From contig JAVJNS010000028.1 of assembly GCA_040217155.1 (NCBI GenBank), positions 62,001 to 126,000 on the forward strand: DNA of 64,000 nucleotides, in the 5' to 3' direction. Source of the DNA: Pelagibius sp040217155. GTDB taxonomy: Bacteria > Pseudomonadota > Alphaproteobacteria > Kiloniellales > Kiloniellaceae. Made by a program: the position numbers and the translations under genes. The notes beneath the pieces were generated by a model. The model was not told where the DNA came from and searched no databases. It worked only from the letters and a program-made list of their open reading frames with translations. Below, one piece after another: positions 40,539-49,278 of this stretch (position 1 is its first letter; each line of letters begins with the position of its first letter).

Positions 40539-41988
40539 GGACCCAGGTATCCTTTGACCCGCCGCCCTGCGACGAGTTGACGATGATCGATCCCTTGGTC
40601 AGGGCGACGCGCGACAGTCCGCCGGGCAGCACCCAGGTCGACTTTCCGGTCACGACGAAGGGGCGGAGGTCGACATGGCGCGCCTTGACCCCGTCATCGG
40701 TCAGCGTCGGGCAAACCGACAGATTGACCATTGGTTGGGCGATGTAGTTCGCCGGGTCGGCGGTCACTTCCGCACGGCATTTCGCCAACTCGCGTTCGCT
40801 GGCGCGCGGGCCGATGGTGATACCATAACCGCCAGCCTCGCCGACCGGTTTGACAACGAGCTTGTCCAGGTTCGCAAGAGTATAGGCAAGGCCCTCCGGT
40901 TCCCGGCAGATATGCGTCTCGACGTTCGACAGGATCGGTTCCTCGTCGAGATAGTATTTGATGATGCGCGGCATATAGGCGTAGACCGCCTTGTCGTCGG
41001 CGACGCCGGTTCCAATGGCGTTGGCCAAGGACACATTGCCCTTGGCATAGGCCCGCATCAGACCGGCAGCGCCGAGGACGCTGTCGGGATTGAACGCCTC
41101 GGGATCCAGGAAATCGTCGCCGACGCGGCGATAGATCACATGCACCGGGTCGAGACCGTTGATCGTCTTCATGTAGACCTTGTCGTCTTCCACCACGAGG
41201 TCCATGCCCTCGACCAAGGGGACGCCCATCTCCCGCGCCAGGAAGATATGCTCGAAGTATGCCGAGTTATAGGTGCCGGGTGACAGCAGAACGACTTGCG
41301 GGTCGGATACGCCGGCGGGCGCCGTCTCGGCCAGCGCTTCATGCAGTTTCTGGCCGTAGTTCGATACCGATCGGATACCGATCTTGCTCATCAGGTCCGG
41401 GAAGCTGCGCTGCATGAGATGGCGGTTCTCGACGACATAGGAAACCCCGGAGGGGCAGCGCGCGTTGTCCTCAAGGACGACGAACCTGCCGTCGTCGCCG
41501 CGCACCAGGTCCGTGCCGTTGATGTGAACATAGGTACCGAAGGGCACGTCGACGCCCTGCATCTGCTTGCAGTAGTTCTTGTTGCCGAGGACCAGATCCG
41601 CCGGAACGGTGCCGTCGTTCAGTATCTTCTGGTCGTGATAGATGTCCCAGAGGAAGAGGTTAAGCGCACTGACCCGCTGGGTGACGCCGCTTTCAATGGT
41701 GTTCCAGGTTTCGGCGGAGATGACCCGCGGAATAACATCGAAGGGCAGTATCCTGTCGATGACGTCCTTCTGGGAATAGACGGTGAAGGTGATGCCGAAA
41801 CTGTAGAGTTCCAATTCGGCATCCCGCGCACGCCCGCGCAGCACCTCCAGATCGAGCCGATTGAGTTTCTCGCGAATAGAGAGGGTGTGTTCGGCGGGTT
41901 CATTCTGGCCGCCCAGCATCTCACAGAAGAAGCCGTCTGGATCGTAAGCCGTCAGGGGACCGGATGCGGAAGGGGCTGCTGTCGCCAA
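40531..41988 (-). CDS. Circularly permuted ATP-grasp protein (type 2)
   Basis: This 485-residue protein has family motifs YDPDGFFCEML, FEQRVSALNLFLWDIYHDQKI-like (RVSALNLFLWDIYHDQKIL), VVLEDNARCPSGVSYVVENR and VVKPVGEAGGYGITIGP, which fit an ATP-grasp fold in permuted order. TTG 41988 is preferred as start because AGGGAG lies 8 bases before it; another TTG at 42018 is in frame without a ribosome site. It probably ligates amino acids or peptides, but substrate and product are unknown. It overlaps the alpha-E gene. Confidence 0.9.
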   Translation of the reverse strand: MATAAPSASGPLTAYDPDGFFCEMLGGQNEPAEHTLSIREKLNRLDLEVLRGRARDAELELYSFGITFTVYSQKDVIDRILPFDVIPRVISAETWNTIESGVTQRVSALNLFLWDIYHDQKILNDGTVPADLVLGNKNYCKQMQGVDVPFGTYVHINGTDLVRGDDGRFVVLEDNARCPSGVSYVVENRHLMQRSFPDLMSKIGIRSVSNYGQKLHEALAETAPAGVSDPQVVLLSPGTYNSAYFEHIFLAREMGVPLVEGMDLVVEDDKVYMKTINGLDPVHVIYRRVGDDFLDPEAFNPDSVLGAAGLMRAYAKGNVSLANAIGTGVADDKAVYAYMPRIIKYYLDEEPILSNVETHICREPEGLAYTLANLDKLVVKPVGEAGGYGITIGPRASERELAKCRAEVTADPANYIAQPMVNLSVCPTLTDDGVKARHVDLRPFVVTGKSTWVLPGGLSRVALTKGSIIVNSSQGGGSKDTWVLE

Positions 41989-42161
41989 GTAGTACGCTCC
42001 CTGTATGCACAGTCTCAATTCGAGCTATTCGATAGCTTCTCTTGGGATGAGGCTTGGTAGCGCGGCGATTATTGCAAGGATTCAGGCTCTCTGGCCAGCA
42101 CTCAATGAAAATGTAGGTGAACGGTCGATGGCGGTCGCGCCGGTCGTCCGGCCGCAGCGGG

Positions 42162-42653
42162 TCATGTTCGCCGTCGGACAACCACAGTGCCGGCCAGTAT
42201 GTCGTGGAGCGCGCGGCCGCGATCGGTGAAAAGGACGACGAGAAGAATTAGCCAGGCAGTCAGCGCGATGGAAACATAGAACAGCAGTACCACGAGAATT
42301 GCCTGTGCCGGTTCGACGGCCTTGCCGCTCCAGTCGCGCAGTTCCACATCCAGCAGCCGCATGCCCGGAGTGGCGCCGCGGCGGGCGATGAAGTAGCTAT
42401 GGTAGGCCAGCGGCCATAACGCCAGCGCGATGACGGCGAGCGGGCCAAGCAGGCCGAAGCTCAGGAGGCCGACGATCGACAGGGCGAAGGCAAGGACCAG
42501 ACCCAGGATGCCGACAATGAGAACGTCGACCAGATAGGCAAAGCAGCGGCGCAACACCAGGCCGGCATAGAGTTGAGGTGTGATCGAGGGGGCAGGGGGC
42601 TGGCCGCGCCACGGTCGGGCCTCGTGGCGGCGGCTGGAATCGTCGACGGTCAT
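42162..42653 (-). CDS. RDD family membrane protein
   Basis: This 163-residue protein has three to four hydrophobic segments. The RDD-type pattern appears as VLRRCFAYLVDVLIVGILGLVLA, then RRGATPGMRLLDVELRD and a C-terminal FTDRGRALHDILAGTVVV. RDD proteins are small inner-membrane proteins with poorly known roles, some linked to sodium transport. It is a single gene between the ATP-grasp gene and motB. Confidence 0.9.
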   Translation of the reverse strand: MTVDDSSRRHEARPWRGQPPAPSITPQLYAGLVLRRCFAYLVDVLIVGILGLVLAFALSIVGLLSFGLLGPLAVIALALWPLAYHSYFIARRGATPGMRLLDVELRDWSGKAVEPAQAILVVLLFYVSIALTAWLILLVVLFTDRGRALHDILAGTVVVRRRT

Positions 42654-42722
42654 ACCTCAAGCCTAGGCTCGCCGGGGTGGCGGGTGCAAGTGCCGCTTCT
42701 GACCCTGGGTCCGCTCAGCGAG

Positions 42723-43721
42723 TTAGTTGTCGGATTGATACCGGGGAGTTTCGCTCCCCTGCGCTTGGCGCAGCAGCACGATGGATATCCGCCGGTTACG
42801 CGGTGAAAAGGGGTCGTCGGGAATGAAGTGCTCCTGATCCGCGCGGCCGACGACCGAAGCGATGCGCGAGGCTGGCAGACCCGCCGAAAGCAGGGCGCGG
42901 CGGCTGGAGTTGGCGCGATCTGTCGACAATTCCCAGTTAGAATAGCCATCGCTGTTCGAGAACGGCGTCGAGTCCGTGTGCCCCTTGATGGCGATGGGGT
43001 TGTCCGTCTTCCTGATCGCGTCGACCACCAGGGCCAGCAGGCGTTGCGTGTGCTGGAACATGTTGGCGGAGCCGGAGGCGAACATCGAGCGGCCCTCATG
43101 ATCGATGATCTGGATCCGCAGGCCTTCCGGCGTCTGGTCGACGACTAGATTCTTCGAAAAATCGCTGAGGTCAGGGACCGATTCGAGTGCCTGCCGCAGT
43201 TCCGCTTCCGCCTCATCGAAGCGCTCCTGTTCCAGTTCCTGCGCCAGGCGCTCGGCTTGTTGCGCGTCGTCGGCCTGGCTCGGATCTTCCGGAGGCTTGC
43301 CCGGGCTTTGACTCGAATTGTCGTCGTCGGTCGGATCCTCCAGTCCGGCTTCGTCCTGCCGCTCGGAGTCATCCTTGGCCACCGGAAGGGCGATGGTGAT
43401 CCCGATCGGTGCGGTATCGCTCGCCAGGGCGCCGTCAGTGGTCATACTGCGCCCGCCCATGACACCTCCCGAGCCGCTGTCGCTCCGCGAGACACTGTCG
43501 GGGCTGAGGGCGGAGGCCGGTGTGAAATAGTCCGCGATCCCCTGCTTCTGCTCTTCGGTGGTGGCGTTGAGCAGCCAGAGCAGCAGGAAGAATGCCATCA
43601 TGGCGGTCACGAAGTCGGCGTAGGCGACTTTCCAGGCGCCGCCATGGTGGCCGCCGCCGCCGCCCTTCTTGATCTTCTTGATGATGACGACCGTTGCGTC
43701 GTCGTTCCCTGCCGCTGCCAT
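42723..43721 (-). CDS. motB: Flagellar motor stator protein MotB
   Basis: In this 332-residue protein the N-terminal span WKVAYADFVTAMMAFFLLLWLL contains the proton-binding Asp. A long Ser/Asp/Gln-rich linker (about 90-180) follows, then an OmpA-like peptidoglycan-binding domain with IKGHTDSTPFSN, STDRANSSRRALLSAGL and NRRISIVLLR. It anchors the stator to the cell wall. It follows motA with a 15-base gap, so the pair forms one operon and predicts a motile cell. Confidence 0.96.
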   Translation of the reverse strand: MAAAGNDDATVVIIKKIKKGGGGGHHGGAWKVAYADFVTAMMAFFLLLWLLNATTEEQKQGIADYFTPASALSPDSVSRSDSGSGGVMGGRSMTTDGALASDTAPIGITIALPVAKDDSERQDEAGLEDPTDDDNSSQSPGKPPEDPSQADDAQQAERLAQELEQERFDEAEAELRQALESVPDLSDFSKNLVVDQTPEGLRIQIIDHEGRSMFASGSANMFQHTQRLLALVVDAIRKTDNPIAIKGHTDSTPFSNSDGYSNWELSTDRANSSRRALLSAGLPASRIASVVGRADQEHFIPDDPFSPRNRRISIVLLRQAQGSETPRYQSDN

Positions 43722-43736
43722 GCCGGCGCTTCTCCG

Positions 43737-44600
43737 TCAACCCGGGGGCGGCAGGGCGCCGACCGCTTCTTCGATCTCATAGAAGGTCGGGCGATCATGG
43801 GACTGCAACGCCTTGCGTGCGAACTCGACGGAAACCGCCGGCGGCGAGCCGTGCATGTGGGCCAGCAGGGCGGCCTTGATGCAGTGCAGGTACTTGATCT
43901 CGGCGTTGTAGACCGATTGAGCCTTGGCGGCGATCGGGGCAAGAAACCCGTACGACACCCAGACGCCAAGGAAGGTGCCGACCAGGGCGCCGCCGATCAG
44001 CTTGCCGAGGATCTCCGGCGGCTCGGTGATCGATCCCATGGTCTTGATGACGCCCAGCACCGCGGCGACGATGCCCAGGGCGGGCATGCCGTCCGCCATG
44101 GTCTGCAGGGCGTGGGCGACTTCAGAGTGCTCGTGGTGAACGACCTCGATCTCCTCGTCCATCAAGGTTTCCATCTCATGGGGATCTTCCGAACCGAGGG
44201 TCATCATGCGCAGATAGTCGCACATGAAGGTCACGGCGGTTTCGTTCGACATAACTCCGGGAAACTGTTGAAAGAGGGCCGAGTCCTGAGGCTTCTCGAT
44301 ATGCTGCTCGAGACCCAGGTTGCCCTTGGTTTTGGCGACCTTGAGAATCTGATAGAGCAGGCTGATCAGTTCGACGTAGTCCTCTTTCTTGTACTTGGAC
44401 CCCTTAAGGGTCTTGCCGAGGGCCCCGCCGGTATGCTTCACAACCGCAGCGGGGTTGCCGATGATGAAGGCGCCGAAAGCCGCGCCGACAATGATAACGG
44501 CCTCGAAGGGCTGCCACAGCACCCCAAGTTTTCCGCCCATCGCCATGTAACCGCCGAGGGTACAGCCGAGAACGATCAATATGCCTACGATAAGCCCCAT
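43737..44600 (-). CDS. motA: Flagellar motor stator protein MotA
   Basis: This 287-residue stator subunit has four membrane segments: LIVGILIVLGCTLGGYMAMG, AVIIVGAAFGAFI, a pair around ALGIVAAVLGVIKTM and LVGTFLGVWVSYGFLAPIA. A cytoplasmic loop carries conserved charged residues for contact with the rotor. ATG 44600 matches the family N-terminus; an in-frame TTG at 44621 is less likely. It is divergent from the flavin reductase gene. Confidence 0.95.
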   Translation of the reverse strand: MGLIVGILIVLGCTLGGYMAMGGKLGVLWQPFEAVIIVGAAFGAFIIGNPAAVVKHTGGALGKTLKGSKYKKEDYVELISLLYQILKVAKTKGNLGLEQHIEKPQDSALFQQFPGVMSNETAVTFMCDYLRMMTLGSEDPHEMETLMDEEIEVVHHEHSEVAHALQTMADGMPALGIVAAVLGVIKTMGSITEPPEILGKLIGGALVGTFLGVWVSYGFLAPIAAKAQSVYNAEIKYLHCIKAALLAHMHGSPPAVSVEFARKALQSHDRPTFYEIEEAVGALPPPG

Positions 44601-44793
44601 GGAGCCCCAATCCGTGCGCAATTCGCTGGTCTGCAGACCGTCCTGAGAAGACGGCCTTCGAAGGTGGCTGATTTAAGTTAAAAAGTGGTTTAGTTCGGGG
44701 GCTTAGCCATTGGAAATGATTGGATTGTGGTGGCTTTTGACTTTGCCCTGACATTAAGATCCGGTCCGCCGACGACAGGAGCACGACAGCCGA

Positions 44794-45288
44794 GTGGATA
44801 CGATGACCTTTGATTCCCTTAACTTTCGCCAGGCTCTGGGCAGCTTTGCCACCGGCGTTGCCGTGGTCACTGCCAGCGACGCCGCGGGCGAAAATTGCGG
44901 AATCACGGTGAACTCCTTCTCCTCCGTATCGCTGGATCCGCCGCTGATTCTGTACTGCTTGGACAAGGCGGCGATGAGCTTCGAGACCTTTCGGCAGGCG
45001 GACCGCTTCGCCGTTAACGTCTTGCGCGAAGATCAGCACGAGCTGTCGGTTCGCTTTGCAACTGCGGCGATCGATAAGTGGGACGGGGTCGCGCACGACC
45101 TCTGGAGCGGCGGCCTGCCGGTGCTGCGGAGCTGCCTGGCAAACCTCGCCTGTCGGCGTGAGAGCCTCTATGAGGGCGGTGATCATGTGATCATCGTCGG
45201 CAGGGTCGAGCGTTTGCACCTCGGCGGCGGCGGCGAGCCGCTGGTCTATTTTCAAAGCAGGTATCGCACCATCGGCCCGTCTGTCTGA
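44794..45288 (+). CDS. Flavin reductase family protein
   Basis: This 164-residue FMN-binding split-barrel protein has LGSFATGVAVVTASDAAGENC, then NSFSSVSLDPPLILYCLDKAA and FAVNVLREDQHELSVRFA. Members reduce flavin with NADH or NADPH for a partner monooxygenase, but no monooxygenase is nearby. The start is GTG 44794 or ATG 44803; neither has a strong ribosome site. Confidence 0.88.
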   Translation: MDTMTFDSLNFRQALGSFATGVAVVTASDAAGENCGITVNSFSSVSLDPPLILYCLDKAAMSFETFRQADRFAVNVLREDQHELSVRFATAAIDKWDGVAHDLWSGGLPVLRSCLANLACRRESLYEGGDHVIIVGRVERLHLGGGGEPLVYFQSRYRTIGPSV

Positions 45289-45306
45289 AAGGCCGGGCGG
45301 CCGGAG

Positions 45307-45345
45307 CGTCAGGCAGGAACGTCAGGCCAGAGCGTCAGGCCAAGG
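45307..45345. repeat. Three tandem 13-base repeats at the end of a PLP enzyme gene
   Basis: CGTCAGGC recurs at 45307-45314, 45320-45327 and 45333-45340, giving a 13-base period. The third copy contains the stop codon of the leftward gene (45335-45337). It is a small, possibly slippage-derived repeat between convergent genes. Confidence 0.7.
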
Positions 45346-46507
45346 CGTTCTGGAGGTCGGCGATGAGGTCGTCTTCGCCCTCGATGCCGACCGAGAGCCG
45401 CACCAGACCGTCGCTGATACCCAGCGCGGCCCGATTCTCCGGCGGGATCGAAGCGTGCGTCATGATCGCCGGATGCTCGATCAGGCTTTCGACGCCGCCC
45501 AGGCTTTCGGCGAGGGCAAAAACCTCGACCCGTTCGAGGAAACGCCGGGCGTCATCGAGCCCGCCCTGCAGGAACGCCGTGATCATGCCGCCCGGTGCGT
45601 CCATCTGCTGATCCGCAAGGCGATGCTGTGGATGGCTGGGCAGGCCAGGATAGAGAACTTTCTCGACCTTGGGATGGCCTTCCAGGTATTCGGCGACGGC
45701 CATCGCATTGGTGCAGTGCCGCTCCATGCGCAGCGCCAGCGTCTTCAGGCCGCGCAGCGCCAGGAAGCTGTCGAAGGGGCCCTGGATGGCGCCGACGGCG
45801 TTGTGCAGGAAGGCGAGTTGCTCGGCCAGGTCGGCGTTCTTCCCGACGACAAGTATCCCGCCGACCATGTCCGAGTGGCCGTTCAGGTACTTGGTGGCGG
45901 AGTGCATGACCACATCGAACCCCAGTTCAATCGGTCGCTGCACCCAGGGGGTCGCGAAGGTGTTGTCGCAGGCGGTCAGGATCCCGTGCTTCTTGGCGAG
46001 CGCGGCGACGGCTTCGAGGTCCACCAGCTTCAGCAGCGGGTTGGTCGGCGTTTCGACCCAGATCAGTTTCGTCTCGGGACGAATGGCGTTTTCGAGGGCG
46101 GCGAGGTCGGCCATATCGACAAAGCTGAAGTCGAGGCCGGCCGAGCGCCGCCGCACGCGCTCGAAAAGGCGGTAGCTGCCGCCGTAAAGGTCGTCCATGG
46201 CAACGACGTGGCTGCCACTGTCAAGACAGTCGAGCAGCGTGGCAATGGCCGAGAGTCCTGAGGCGAAGGCATAGCCGCGTTCGCCGCTTTCGAGATCGGC
46301 GATGCAGCGTTCATAAGCCATGCGGGTGGGGTTCTGGGAGCGGCTGTACTCAAAGCCTTTGTGGACGCCGGGGCTTTCCTGAACATAGGTCGAGGTGGCG
46401 TAGATCGGCTGCATGATGGCCCCGGTGGAGGGATCGGGGGCTTGTCCCGCGTGGATGACGCGGGTGGCGAAAGCGGGCCTGTTTCGGTTCCGGGTTGAGT
46501 CGGGCAT
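45335..46507 (-). CDS. Cystathionine gamma-lyase/synthase family PLP enzyme
   Basis: In this 390-residue fold-type I enzyme the PLP lysine is in MHSATKYLNGHSDMVGG. Other motifs are YSRSQNPTR, FASGLSAIATLL, WVETPTNPLLK and SLGGVESLIEHPAIMTHASI. Sequence does not separate cystathionine gamma-lyase, gamma-synthase and beta-lyase. The cystathionine beta-synthase gene 6 bases upstream favours gamma-lyase, completing reverse transsulfuration from homocysteine to cysteine, 2-oxobutyrate and ammonia. Confidence 0.9.
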   Translation of the reverse strand: MPDSTRNRNRPAFATRVIHAGQAPDPSTGAIMQPIYATSTYVQESPGVHKGFEYSRSQNPTRMAYERCIADLESGERGYAFASGLSAIATLLDCLDSGSHVVAMDDLYGGSYRLFERVRRRSAGLDFSFVDMADLAALENAIRPETKLIWVETPTNPLLKLVDLEAVAALAKKHGILTACDNTFATPWVQRPIELGFDVVMHSATKYLNGHSDMVGGILVVGKNADLAEQLAFLHNAVGAIQGPFDSFLALRGLKTLALRMERHCTNAMAVAEYLEGHPKVEKVLYPGLPSHPQHRLADQQMDAPGGMITAFLQGGLDDARRFLERVEVFALAESLGGVESLIEHPAIMTHASIPPENRAALGISDGLVRLSVGIEGEDDLIADLQNALA

Positions 46508-46513
46508 TGATCT

Positions 46514-47896
46514 TTACCTCATCCGTCGGCGTAAGTGATTGAGCAGGTCGATGCGGGTGATCAGCCCCAGGAAGGTATCGTTTTCTACGATGATCGCCAC
46601 GAAGTCCTTGGCGAAGATCGGCAGCAGGGAATCGATCGGCCGATCAGGCGAGATAGTCTCGATCCTGGCCGTCATCGCGCTTGAGACACGGTCCTTGAAG
46701 TGCTCATCGTTCTCGAAGACCTTCAGCAGTATGTCGCTCTCGTCGATGATGCCGACGACCTTGCCGCTCTTGTCGAGCACGGGCAACTGCGAGATGTCGT
46801 AGAGTTTCATGCGGCCATAAGCGATCAGCAGGTTGTCATCCGCTTTCACCGTGACCGTGCCGTGCTCGTCATGAAGGCGGCTGATGAGATCGCGAAGATC
46901 GCCTTTCTGTTCGCGTTCGATGAAGCCTTGATCGATCATCCAGTAGTCGTTGAACATCTTGGAGAGGTACTTGTTGCCACTGTCGCAGACCAGGGTGACG
47001 ACCCGTTTCGGTTCTGTCTGTTCGCGGCAGTATTTCAAGGCGGCGGCGATCAGGGTGCCGGAGGAGGAGCCGGCGAGGGTGCCTTCGCGCAGCAGCAGCT
47101 CGCGGGCCGTCAGCAGGGCTTCCTTGTCCGAGATGACGTAGGCCTTGTGCACGCGCGAGAAGTCGGCGACGTCCGGGATGAAGTCCTCGCCGATACCTTC
47201 CACGATCCAGCTGCCGACGTCCTTACTGAGAACACCGGTTTCGACGTACTCCGCCAGGATCGAGCCCTCGGGGTCGGCCAGGACCATCTCCGTCTTGTCC
47301 GAGACGGAGGCGAAGAAGCGCGCCAGCCCGGTGATGGTGCCGCCGGAGCCGACGCCGCAGACGACGGCGTCGACGTCGTGCGCCATCTGCTCCCAGATCT
47401 CCGGCCCGGTAGTGGTTTCGTGGGCGTGGGGGTTGGCCGGATTGCCGAATTGGTTGATGAAGATGGCGCCGGTTTCGTCGGCGATCCGTTGGGCCATGTC
47501 CTGATAGTATTCCGGGTGTCCCTTGCCGACGTCGGAACGGGTGAGGAGAACCTCGACCCCCAGGGCGCGGAGGTGGAAGATTTTCTCCTGGGCCATCTTG
47601 TCGGGGACCACCAGCGTCAGGTGATATCCCTTCTGCGCCGCCACCAGCGCGAGACCGAGGCCGGTATTGCCGGCGGTTGCCTCGATCAGGCGGCCGCCGG
47701 GCTTCAGGCTGCCGTCCTTCTCGGCGGCTTCGATCATCGACTTGCCGATGCGGTCCTTGATGGAGCCGCCGGGGTTCTCGCTTTCGAGCTTCAGAAACAG
47801 ACGGCAGGGACCGGTATCCAGATGGGACACTTCCAGCATCGGGGTGTTTCCGATGCGCTCCATGACACTGTGGTAGACGGCGCCGGACGAGGCCAT
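46514..47896 (-). CDS. cbs: Cystathionine beta-synthase
   Basis: In this 460-residue fold-type II PLP enzyme the PLP lysine is K47 in NPGGSIKDRIG. Substrate and phosphate loops are EATAGNTGLGLA and GVGSGGTITGLARF. Two C-terminal CBS domains (about 340-455; DISQLPVLDKSGKVVGIID and FLGLITRIDLLNHLR) may bind adenosyl ligands. No heme-binding N-terminal extension is present. It condenses homocysteine with serine. Cysteine synthases lack the CBS tandem, which supports this call. It is the upstream gene of a pair with the transsulfuration PLP enzyme. Confidence 0.92.
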   Translation of the reverse strand: MASSGAVYHSVMERIGNTPMLEVSHLDTGPCRLFLKLESENPGGSIKDRIGKSMIEAAEKDGSLKPGGRLIEATAGNTGLGLALVAAQKGYHLTLVVPDKMAQEKIFHLRALGVEVLLTRSDVGKGHPEYYQDMAQRIADETGAIFINQFGNPANPHAHETTTGPEIWEQMAHDVDAVVCGVGSGGTITGLARFFASVSDKTEMVLADPEGSILAEYVETGVLSKDVGSWIVEGIGEDFIPDVADFSRVHKAYVISDKEALLTARELLLREGTLAGSSSGTLIAAALKYCREQTEPKRVVTLVCDSGNKYLSKMFNDYWMIDQGFIEREQKGDLRDLISRLHDEHGTVTVKADDNLLIAYGRMKLYDISQLPVLDKSGKVVGIIDESDILLKVFENDEHFKDRVSSAMTARIETISPDRPIDSLLPIFAKDFVAIIVENDTFLGLITRIDLLNHLRRRMR

Positions 47897-47992
47897 TGCG
47901 GGATTCTCCAGATTTGCGCGGCGACTTTCTTCGCTATCCCCTAAGGGATCGCGCGGTGCGGCGCAACAGCCGCTTTGGCGGCGCCACGGCCG

Positions 47993-49219
47993 TCAGGCGC
48001 CGTCGGCAGAATGCGCCGACATCACCCTGGTCGGAAACCCGTTCTGTTCCAGGTTGCCGACGATCTCCTTCACGTGGTCGGAGTTGCGAGTCTCCAGCAC
48101 CACGTCGACGTCGGCGCGCTTGGCCGGTACGTCGTAGAACAGCCGTTGATGATAGACCTCGATGATGTTGGCGCTGCTGCGGCCAATGACGTCGGCGATG
48201 CGGGCCAGGATTCCGGGCTGGTCGACGATGCCAATGCGCAGACGCACCATACGGCCGTCGCGCACCAGGCCTCTTGCAAGCACGCCCGAGAGCAGCCGGA
48301 CATCGATATTGCCGCCGCAGATCACCGTGACGACCTTGCGCCCGGCGAAGCGCTCCGGCTCGTTCAGGATCGCGGCGACTCCGGCAGCGCCGGCTCCCTC
48401 CGCGACGATTTTCTGTTCCTCAACGAGGCGCTGGACAGCGGTCTCGATGATCTGTTCCGGCACGATGGTCACGTCCTCGACCAGCCGGGAGATGATCTCT
48501 CGGGTCAGCTTCCCTGGATTCTTCACGGCGATGCCGTCGGCCAGACTGCTGCCTCCCGGCACCTCGCCGCGTCCCTTCAGGGCATTCAGCATGGAGGGAT
48601 AAAGTTCCGTCTCCACCCCGATGATGCGAATGTCGGGCTTGGCGTCCTTGGCGGCCAGGGAGATGCCGGAAATCAGGCCGCCGCCGCCGATCGGCACCAC
48701 GATGGTGTCGGCATCGGGCAGGTCTTCCATGATCTCCAGGCCGATGGTGCCCTGGCCGGCGATGACGTCGGCATCGTCATAGGGATGCACGAAAGTGAGG
48801 CTTTCTTCCTCGGCGATCTGACGGGCGGCTTGGGCCGAGGCATCCAGGGTGTCGCCGGTCAGGACGACACGGGCGCCGAAAGACTTGGTGCGCTCGACTT
48901 TGGAGAAGGGCGCGAACTCAGGCATGACGATGGTGGCGGGAATGCCGAGGCGCCGGGCGTGGTAGGCGACACCCTGCGCATGGTTGCCCGCCGACATGGC
49001 GATGACCCCGCGCCGGGCTTCATCCGGGTCGAGGCTCGAGAGCCGGATATAGGCGCCGCGGTCCTTGAAGGAGCCGGTGCGCTGGAGGTTCTCGAGCTTC
49101 AAATAGAGTTCGCATCCCAGCACTTCGGACATACGGGCCGCGGGCACCAGGGGTGTCCTGATGACCTGGCCCTCCAGGCGGAGGGCTGCCGCGCGGATAT
49201 CGTCAATGGTCGTGGTCAA
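47993..49219 (-). CDS. ilvA: Threonine ammonia-lyase with ACT domain
   Basis: This 408-residue PLP enzyme has the PLP lysine K52 in RTGSFKDRGAY and the glycine loop in PIGGGGLISG. A C-terminal ACT domain (about 330-405; RIGIVDQPGILARIADVIG) is likely to be regulatory. It deaminates threonine to 2-oxobutyrate for isoleucine synthesis or catabolism. The single ACT domain is typical of the shorter, TdcB-like form found widely in alphaproteobacteria. A paralog without ACT lies at 16073-17092. Confidence 0.9.
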   Translation of the reverse strand: MTTTIDDIRAAALRLEGQVIRTPLVPAARMSEVLGCELYLKLENLQRTGSFKDRGAYIRLSSLDPDEARRGVIAMSAGNHAQGVAYHARRLGIPATIVMPEFAPFSKVERTKSFGARVVLTGDTLDASAQAARQIAEEESLTFVHPYDDADVIAGQGTIGLEIMEDLPDADTIVVPIGGGGLISGISLAAKDAKPDIRIIGVETELYPSMLNALKGRGEVPGGSSLADGIAVKNPGKLTREIISRLVEDVTIVPEQIIETAVQRLVEEQKIVAEGAGAAGVAAILNEPERFAGRKVVTVICGGNIDVRLLSGVLARGLVRDGRMVRLRIGIVDQPGILARIADVIGRSSANIIEVYHQRLFYDVPAKRADVDVVLETRNSDHVKEIVGNLEQNGFPTRVMSAHSADGA

Positions 49220-49278
49220 GGCCTGGCTCCCCGGAACGGCGCTTTTCGACTCAGTTGCGCTTCTGGACCTATGGTTGG

